Source of the DNA: Mesaphorura yosii
Lineage: Eukaryota; Arthropoda; Collembola; Poduromorpha; Tullbergiidae
DNA length: 44,941 bases
Direction of reading: 5' to 3'
Assembly (NCBI GenBank): GCA_009869945.1
Contig: WIXG01000512.1
Location: 1-44,941 of the forward strand
Below are positions 37,614 to 44,941 of the stretch, one piece after another. Positions within the stretch are counted from its first letter, which is position 1, and the number at the start of each line of letters is the position of its first letter. The notes beneath the pieces were generated by a model. The model had not been told where the DNA came from. It ran no database searches and was given only the letters and a program-made list of their open reading frames with translations. The translations under genes were made by a program, and so were the position numbers.

Positions 37614-38076
37614 TGATGTACCAATCTAATCTCCGCCAGTCCACCGAGCCCAGCAACCTTGTTGTCGTTGTGGTTCTATTTATTAGCCAGACCGGCCTTT
37701 GCCTTTGCCAGCCATTATGAATGCCGTTGCACTGAAGTCAGTGAAAGGAATCTTGTTTTCTTTACGATACACTAATCTTCGTTATGGTTTAATTTTATAA
37801 TACTCGCGTAGCCGTAGATAAAAGCTCACAATTCATTACGGCTGAGCCTGCTCGTTGTGTGGCATCCTCGGCCGTGAAATTATATTGCCCATCTCGTATT
37901 ACCGAAGATGCAAGGCTCTGGTGAGTTATCAAAAGAGGGATCATGCAATGCGAGTATGATTATGACCGCTTGGAGATGAATAAGATGAACTGCGGCAATA
38001 AAAATTCCAATTCCAGCAAGCACTCAAATGTCAAAGCAGGACAACTTTTGTATTAAATAGCAGAATAGTGAATTGC

Positions 38077-38082
38077 TTTATT
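38077..38082 (-). terminator. Poly(A) signal AATAAA, Toll gene
   Basis: TTTATT on the plus strand, read as AATAAA on the minus strand about 100 bp downstream of the Toll stop codon. Confidence 0.6.
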
Positions 38083-38180
38083 TAATCAGTCAAATGTATG
38101 TGGGAGCACAAACGTCGTTTGAACCTTTGATATTTAATCTTGTAAGAAATTGCTTGCACAGACTTGAAAATAATATCGGT

Positions 38181-41100
38181 TTACAGATGATGGTGTGGTG
38201 GTCTTCTCATGCTGCCCGCATTGGAATGCCCGTTCGGGAATGGAGGAGGCGGTCGGTTTGGCGGGGGAAACGGCGGAATGAACAATGGTACAGTGGATGC
38301 GGAATTGTTGAGCGCCGTGTTCGTGTAGTTCAGCGCACTCGTCTTGCTGCTGTTGTTGCTATTTGGCATGTGGTTTGTGTACTGATACTGGTGCTGATCA
38401 TTGAACAGCGAGATTCCACCGTCCATCAGCGGGTAACTGTTGCTGGATATTTCGCTCGCGCTGCTCTGCTTCTGGAGACAGTGCACGTGGGGATTCGTGT
38501 GTCGGAGTCGACTAGCTGGGCGCCTTGGATCAGGCAACGCACTTTTAATCTTGGAGATAAAGTGCTTATCATTTGCATTCAGCACGGTGGCCATTCGCAG
38601 CAGAATTCTCAAGTCAGGATCAAAGTCACGTGCGGGGACGTCACCGAGCACAATGGCAATCAGTTTCTTGCCGCTGCCGCGGAGTGCCGAGTAGAGAGCA
38701 GACTTGAATTCGAAGCGGGTCCATTCATTTGCGAGGAAATTCTTGGAGACCAGGAGCACAGTGCGTTTTGATGACTCGACAGCTTCGAGGATGGTATCTG
38801 CGACGTACGCCGTCACGGGGAACTTGTAGTGAAGACACAGCCGGTACGCGGGGACATGTCCTTCCAGTTCGTTTGCCAAAATTTGATTGACCCAAGCCTC
38901 ATCCGCTGTACTGTACGCAACATATGCGTCGTAGAGCTTTTCCGAGTCCTCTGTTGCTGTGCTGGAGCCGAACGAAGATTGATAACACTGGCCACATTTG
39001 GACAGCGCCCAAACACCAAGAGATTTACGCTTACGGCAGACGAGGACGAGCGAGGCACCCAGCACGAGGCACACCACGACGACAATGATAAAATGCGGTA
39101 AGTATGATTGGAATGACGGTTGCGGAGCAGCGATTGTACGGGAAGACAAAGAGGTCAGGTCAGAACATCTTGTTCCGTTCATCTGCACGAGAGGAAACGA
39201 TCGTCCATGTAATTTACAGTTCACACCTGCTGCATCGCTTAATTTAGCACTGTTCACTTGAGCCCAGGGCCTAGCCTTGGCGAGGAACTCACATTCACAA
39301 GACCACTCGTTGTGTGATAAATTGATTTCAATGAGATATGAGTTCTCGCTCAGAATCCACATTTCGAAGGTGGAGAGACGGTTGTGTTCCAGTTTGAGGA
39401 TCTCCAGACTCTTTAGAGAACGAAATGTATCATTTGAGATGTACGAGAGCTGGTTGTTCTGCAAGTAGAGCTCTCTCAGCTCGGACAAGTCTTTGAACTC
39501 AAAGCCTTCCAGTCGCTGAATGTAATTATTCTCCAAGTGTAGCATTGCGAGTCGTTTCAGTCCGCTCAACGAATTATTCGCAATTCTCGTGATTCCAGAA
39601 TTATTCAGATGCAGAATCTGCAAATTCTTCCTGCCGATGAGAACGTGGCTTGGTAGCTCCTCGATTGTGTTTCCGTCCAAGTACAGCTGCGAGGCGTCCA
39701 TCGGAATTGTATTCGGCATCTTGGTATGGCCTCTGTTGGAGCAGTCCACGATATTTGTGGCCCAAACATCGTCATTGAAGCAATCACAATTATGCGGGCA
39801 CTGTTGTTGGCAGTCGCACGCGTTGTACTCACAGCACTCGCATAAGTTAAACTGCAAATTCAAAAAAGATTCAAATTAGTGAAATGAAATGGCATTCATT
39901 CAAACCCTAATAAACTTTTGTATCTTTTTTTTTACTACAATACTAGCAGCGCGGAACTTGTGTTTCTCATTTTTCATACTCAATCGTTGTTCGTTCTTCC
40001 GTAGAAGCCACTAATTTCAGTTAAATTTGTTTCAATTTAGTTATTGAGTAAATCGACGATTTCATACATCATGGATCCGTTTGACAAAGTAAGAGCAAGT
40101 TCGAGAAAACTAATAAACTAATTAAGATCCTTTTCAATTACGGATGACATTCTTTTTCGATAGACTCATAAGTACCCAAAAGTTAATCTTCATTATAAGA
40201 AGTTACTTTCTGGCAATTTGAACTGTTTAAGGCCCAAGGTTGGATTACAGGTAAGCTTTTGTATGTTGTAATTCATATTTTCGGTTAGATGTGTGCAATG
40301 TGCAATTACTTATTTTCTGTGTTCCCCTTTTCCCACAATTCAACCAAAGCCCGCATGCAATCATGTCGTGATTGTATCTGCTAAAACTCCCAAAGGAAAG
40401 CAAAAAGCCGGAAATACTATTAGGGCACATTGCAAAGGATGTTTCCCCAACTTATGCCAAGCAGCTAACACTGCATTACGTAACAAGAATTTGCATAAAT
40501 ACCGACAAATTAATAAGAATTCTCAAAGACGAAGCAGGCAGAAGGAGGCAAAAACAAGAAAATCAGAGGAACTTAAGTACAATTGTTCATACTGTGGAAA
40601 GAACTTTGCGACAGAAGTTACCCGCAATCAGTGTATGAACAACTGCAAGCCGTAAGAAAAACCTAAACAAATTAATCTACACAGCTTGCATTACAATATA
40701 ATATATTCTCTTCCATTGTGGAGAATGATACGTCGTGATATTGGATTGTTTACCCGTGTGAACGCTGGAAAAATTCCAGCCGATGAAAAAATGATTCACA
40801 AGAAACTGAAGAATCAGAGGCAAAGATATCCGAAATTGAGAAAGAATTCTTTGAAGTGATGGAAAACCAATGTGTATACATTCTAAGGAGAAGCACATGG
40901 AGATTGTACTTTGTGATCTTTGTGCCTGTATTTGTTGAAGAGAAGGGACTCCTTCACTACATCCGTGAGAATTCCGACAATCCAAGTTGCGTTATGGAGT
41001 ACTACGTAGGTCGGAGGACGACAGAATCACGCTATAAGCACAATATTCTGGACGATCATTCCACAAGGGAGAGTAGCATTATTAGTCGTGAATTGGAATC

Positions 41101-44100
41101 AGGTGAGAAAATTGAATATGAAATCCCAAGAGAAGAATATCAATCGAAGGAAGCATTGGAAAAAGCTGAAGCCTTCTGGATCGTAAGTTATAATTGTATT
41201 AGAGTTCATTAATAATAGATACAGGTGTCTCAATTGCAATTATATGCAATATTCTTAGGAAAATGGTCGCTTTCGGTTAGTTCAGCCTTCTGCTCAGTCG
41301 GCACAATGGCCAATGCTAAACAAACGAGATGAAGTAACAGCTGCAAAGAAATATTTGGGACCAAAGGAGAGGTATGATGCTGCTAGATTGGCGGAAAAGA
41401 ATTTGCCATTGGTGTGTACCATCCCCAACTGCACTAAAACTAAAACCCAAGGAAGAGATCGTTTTTCGCCAAATTTCATTGTAAAGAAGGAGATTTCAAA
41501 CTCCTTAAAAGAAAGAAATTGGAACCGGCCAATGCAGATTAAGAGATACGCGTACCACGATTCACGTTAAAACTTCTCTCAAAATTACCTAGTAAGTTCT
41601 GTTTCCAATCCTAGCGTAACTTAAAATTCATGTTAAACTGTTCAATTTGCTACATCTTAGAAACATTTGTTGGCCAATAATAATAATAAAGTTTGACTTA
41701 CGCAATGATTTCTGTACGGGCAAAGAAACTGGGATGGTTTGACCTCAGCGATTGGAAGCACGGTGTCCTCATTCACAATGCGGCAGTAAACGCTTTCCAG
41801 GTCCACAACCGTAAAATGCTGGCGAAGATGATCCAAAGAATTGATTCTTTGCAGCCATTCACTGTTACAGTCACAAATGATGGGATTGCCTGTGTAAAGA
41901 GAAAAATTAAATTGTTTATTTTATGAATGGGTTTGCGTAGTTAATTCAAGATGGTGCCGAACTTGATCTTTCGAAAATCATTGCCAAATGGAGTATGGCC
42001 ATTGAGAATTCAAGGTGACACACCACCAAATGAAGGTGAAAATGACTGCCTAGCTTTTAATTTAAAATGAATGCTACTCATGACTAGTACGGCTCGGTAA
42101 CCTCCGAATTTCTTCTCATTTCACCAGAATTAATTAAGATGGTCAACAAAAAAATGCAGTTTATGGACACTATGGACCGGGAACTTTTTAGTGTAGGAAT
42201 ATCAAATGTACACTGCAGAATACCGTCACAGCATCTGCAACTGTAGACTACGGACTCCCGCACCATTACATCTGTGAAAAATAAATTCACTGCGACGCGA
42301 GCAACGTCCTATACATGCTTCGTTGCAACATTTGCAAGGCACAAGGAACTTATGCAAATCATGTCGGATGTACTCAGTCCATTCATAAAAGAATGTCAAG
42401 ACATTCTCGCGAAAATTCTGCAAACAAGATGAAAGCCTTACCAACCGATGAAAGGAAGAGAATGATCGAAAATGGGGAAGATGGGAATTGGAGATGTGAC
42501 TCTACCGCACATTTCACAGTGGAACATGCTGAAGGGCGAGAAGCAGCTCGAATTACGATTTTGCAAAATGCCCCTGACGATAAAGTAGCCTCTTTCAAAT
42601 TGGAAACTGAACTTAAAGTCAAACTTCACTCCTTGAATTATCTCGGAAATGGAACCGGAGGGTTGAACACAATCTCTTCTTTAGTCTGTTACACAACTAA
42701 GTTAACACTATTCACTCCTTTTAACTTAAAACATACTTTAGTGTAATTGATCCTTGTTGCGTCACAAATTAAGAAACTTTAACCTATTCCATCATCAATG
42801 TTTAAATAAATACCACTGTTCTACTTCTACTTTCTAATTACAAGTTCTTAGTCATACTTACCAGCCAAATACATTTCTGGCAACTGCTTGTCCAATGGAA
42901 TTGGGCCAAGACGGAGGCTGGTGAGCTCGAGTGTTTCAATTTGGTTCGCAAAAATGTCAACTCGGCTTAAGTTTGCTTTCCTGTAGAACGTGTGTGGCTC
43001 AATGGTCTTGATGAGATTATCGTTCAGAAAAATCCTGAAAAACAAATGAAAGAATTGGCGTCAATATTGAGACAAAGAGTAAGACGAATCAAGATCAATG
43101 AGTCAATCAAATTCTTGCATTCACGTCCCTTCTGTCTTGTAATTTGTCTTCACTACTGACAACTGACTGTTTCAGTCTTGGCCAGTCAGTTCTTGCTTAA
43201 CCTAACCTAAACTAAAAGTCGCAGTACTACAAAATTAGTTAGTGAAAGTGAAGATACATAGTTAATTAATTAAAGCATTAATTTAAGAAGATACAAAAAG
43301 TCTGTATAAATTGAACGGCAAGGCCGTAAGTCGGGAAAGGAAGCCCCGCACAAATGCCCGTTTATTGAGTGTGAAAAGACTTTCTACAGTAAAAAGGCAT
43401 ATCAAGTACATCTGGGAGAATATAAGCAGTAAGTTTCCGTTTGTTCATGAAATGAATCAAATAGTTTTAGTCATTCTGGTTCGTTTTCGGTTCAAGGGCA
43501 TTAATATCAAGAAGATCCGTTATTTCTCAAGTTTTGCTGCAGAGATTCCACACAACGCAGCAAAAAGCTCGCAAGACTCTTCGCAGAACAGCACATTTTC
43601 GGAACTGAACTGTAGCAGTTTTTGCAATTTGACAACAAGAACATGACTTTTTATACGTAATTTTTTTTATCTTTGACAGGGAGGTTGAGAAGTACGACAG
43701 CCTGATTGACTACATTCGCCACATTTTGAACGACCCATCTGAATTAATTTAATTTACGTTGTAAACGAACGTCCAGCGGCTGGTATGACATCGCCAAGGA
43801 TCATGCAGCAAGGAGCTCCAGCATCATTGCTGATTTATGTAAAATAGAAGGAAATATTGCAAAAGGTGATGGAAAACGAAGAGGCTGTCTGGCGGGTTAA
43901 TTTACTTATATTTAATTGATTAAACTAGGTCACATGCATTTCAGGAATAACGCAAGCGAACTTATTCTGATTTCAGATTGTTGGAGGCTATCGACGCAAT
44001 ACGCAAGATTCACCGACTAGTGTCCAGTGGAAATTTTCTAGCAAGAAAACAGAACATGCAACTGCAGCAGAACTGTCAAAGAAAGCTTTGATCGACGCAC

Positions 44101-44491
44101 AAAAACTTGTGAAGGAGAACCTTTGTTGTGCGTCACACCCGATAGCGAAGTCAGACACAATGAGAAAAGGAAGCTAGAATTCTATCGAAAAATCTATGTC
44201 AAGAAAGAAGATATCAAGAAGTTAGAGTCTCCTGAATAAGTATTAGTAACACTTTGATTATCTCAGGTTGTTAGAATACTAAACTTAAGCCGTTAATTTC
44301 TCCTCTGCATCACTGTTCTTAATAAATAACAAATAAATAAACCTAAAATGCTTAAATGAAATAAGAACCTTACATTTCCAGGCTGTCTGGCAAATTGTTA
44401 GCACGGATCGCAGCGATGCGATTGAATGATGCGTCCAGAGTCTGGAGCTTCAAGTCCTGACGTTGAAAATAATTTCCCAAATCTGCGAGTG
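38181..44491 (-). CDS. Toll receptor, Tollo/Toll-6 ('long Toll') class, 3' four exons
   Basis: A type-I membrane receptor; this class acts in epithelial patterning, axial elongation and neural development as well as immunity. Exons in transcript order are 44491-44374, 43034-42862, 41889-41702 and 39851-38181, with phases 2, 1 and 0 matching; 715 residues lie in the window. The first two exons give LRRs (LDASFNRI, IFLNDNLIKTIEPHTFY). The third gives LRRCT1 (NPIICDCNSEWLQ ... FLCPYRNHC). The last gives the Cys-rich LRRNT2 (CECCEYNACDC, CPHNCDC), about six LRRs, LRRCT2 (NEWSCECEF), a TM helix (FIIVVVVCLVLGASLVLVC), and TIR with box 1 YDAYVAYS, box 2 RLCLHYKFP and box 3 around NEWTRFEFKSAL. A Pro/Asn/His-rich tail ends the protein. 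The second LRR/Cys cluster before the membrane and the long tail point to the Tollo/Toll-6/Toll-7/18-wheeler group. The 5' exons lie beyond the right edge. Confidence 0.93.
40071..41570 (+). CDS. Zinc-finger / GIY-YIG-like protein nested antisense in Toll intron, model uncertain
   Basis: Lies entirely inside the last Toll intron on the opposite strand. Proposed exons: 40071-40088 (MDPFDK), 40164-40250, 40350-40651, 40685-41182 and 41259-41570. The first three and the last junction splice in frame with good sites. Exon 3 encodes Cys/Lys-rich sequence with a zinc-knuckle-like YNCSYCGKNFATEVTRNQC. Exon 4 begins in frame but stops after about 58 codons, while the conserved downstream frame (from about 40800) is shifted; either an unseen intron or decay is responsible. 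That frame reads GLLHYIREN, then YYVGRRTTESRYKHNILDDH, then SKEALEKAEAFWI, which resembles the order of GIY-YIG nuclease motifs (GIY, YVG, Arg, His, late Glu). The C-terminal 104 residues are Lys-rich and unrecognised. It may be a domesticated or mobile-element gene; activity is unproven. Confidence 0.4.
41940..42746 (+). mobile_element. Penelope-like GIY-YIG endonuclease remnant nested antisense in Toll intron
   Basis: The clearest frame is 42315-42746. Together with codons just upstream (after an in-frame TAA at about 42277) it reads HCDASNVLYMLRCNICK, then HVGCTQSIHKRMSRH, later HFTVEHAEG, ITILQNAPDD and KLETELKVKLHSLN ending in GGLN. This matches the order seen in the GIY-YIG endonuclease of Penelope-like retroelements: a Cys-Cys pair, NVxYLIxC, YVGxTxxSxxxRxxxH, an HF motif, a late Glu and a P/N-GLN-like end. 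No reverse-transcriptase part is seen nearby. Upstream open segments (41951-42016 and 42129-42245) may be further pieces but join in conflicting frames. Either an old Penelope fragment or a stand-alone GIY-YIG gene that captured this module. Confidence 0.45.
43320..44240 (+). pseudogene. Frameshifted relative of the nested zinc-finger/GIY-YIG-like gene, in Toll intron
   Basis: Begins with an open segment containing a C2H2-like finger (CPFIECEKTFYSKKAYQVH) at about 43358-43420, then a donor (GTAAGT at about 43430). After an acceptor at 43679 come DSLIDYIRHILNDPSE, an in-frame TAA near 43750, and in another frame KDHAARSSSIIADL, which parallels LDDHSTRESSIISREL of the copy at 40071-41570. A last exon from 43978 starts IVGGYRRNTQDSP and contains VQWKFSSKK, paralleling AQWPMLNKR. 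Near 44120 the frame must shift to continue as FYRKIYVKKEDIKK, paralleling FSPNFIVKKEI. The stop and the shift argue for a decayed copy, unless unseen micro-introns exist. Confidence 0.5.
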
Positions 44492-44941
44492 CTGGAATAA
44501 AGAAAAGACAGTTAGGAAGGATATATGTACTCTATGATAAAAGGTTATTTGAATTCGAATTCATCAAGCGCGCTGTGAGTAATGAAGATAATTTTTTTTC
44601 AACCTCTGTTCTTCGTCCCATTTCATACGAAACATCTTCAGTAGTAACAACAAAGTGAGCGAATTTTAATTAATTCCATTTCATAAAAATCAGAAAAAAA
44701 CTGTCAAAGAGCAGAAATTATTATTATTAATAATATTATTTTTATTATTTATAATTAACTGATTATAATTAATTAAGTAATAATAATTAATAATTATTAT
44801 AATTATAATTATTAAATTATTATTTTCAAGTATTTTTATGCCGGGATTATATGACAACTTTGGAACCTTCGTTCTCCCACGCCCCACAAAACCGCACCTT
44901 CGGACCTGTACCATCGTGTAGTACTGAATTAGTACTATTTA
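44492..44941. other. Toll intron sequence to the window edge
   Basis: On the Toll strand this is intron upstream of the exon ending at 44491. I see no further Toll exon before the edge. Confidence 0.5.
44718..44825. repeat. AT-only low-complexity tract (ATT/TAA microsatellite)
   Basis: About 108 bp composed almost wholly of A and T, with irregular ATT, TAA and TAAT units. The apparent minus-strand frame 44690-44914 is an artefact of it (long runs of Ile and Asn). Confidence 0.85.

Noticed and set aside
38073..38771. 232-codon plus-strand frame
   Set aside because: Lies opposite the TIR and tail of Toll, which is strongly supported on the minus strand.
41693..41926. Plus-strand frame of 77 codons as a gene or an exon of the nested gene
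   Set aside because: It is the antisense shadow of the Toll LRRCT exon at 41702-41889, whose splice sites, phases and motif content are decisive.
44690..44914. 74-codon minus-strand frame
   Set aside because: Translated AT-only microsatellite (runs of Ile and Asn).
1..44941. CRISPR arrays, bacterial operons, rRNA
   Set aside because: Spliced animal genes throughout; no regularly spaced identical repeats or rRNA-like sequence seen.

Overview
This is nuclear DNA from an animal, almost certainly an arthropod. Genes are split by short GT-AG introns (mostly 33-110 bp). The gene content is a large-lipid-transfer vitellogenin, an AA15 copper monooxygenase, an ML-domain (NPC2-like) protein, an ABCB full transporter and a Tollo/Toll-6-class 'long' Toll receptor. 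The combination would fit a springtail or another non-insect arthropod, but I cannot fix the taxon from sequence alone. All gene models were spliced by eye from consensus sites and reading-frame continuity.

Left part (1-18.0 kb) is gene-dense. It holds the 3' 18 exons of a vitellogenin (1-7025, +), a single-exon secreted protein with a repeated GHF motif (7683-8960, +), an NPC2/ML protein (9384-10063, -) divergent from an AA15 LPMO (10635-11381, +), and an 11-coding-exon ABCB/P-glycoprotein transporter (12605-17978, +).

Middle part (about 18.04-38.08 kb) is a 20-kb gene desert with no convincing coding exon. It is not featureless. A roughly 50-110-bp motif recurs at about 18.7 (weak), 24.6, 31.8 and 37.6 kb, that is, every 5.8-7.2 kb. 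Between the last copies several further short blocks recur in the same order and similar spacing. I read this as an old tandem duplication of a non-coding unit in which only short cores stay recognisable, possibly a repeated cis-regulatory region next to the Toll gene. This is the most interesting signal in the window.

Right part (38.1-44.5 kb, - strand) is the 3' four exons of the Toll receptor, giving LRRs, LRRCT, LRRNT, LRRs, LRRCT, a TM segment, TIR and a Pro/Asn/His-rich tail. One exon (41702-41889) hides beneath a misleading open frame on the opposite strand. Each of the three Toll introns carries, antisense to Toll, remnants of a zinc-finger/GIY-YIG-like family. One copy is nearly intact in its exons, one is Penelope-like in its GIY-YIG motifs, and one is a frameshifted relative of the first.
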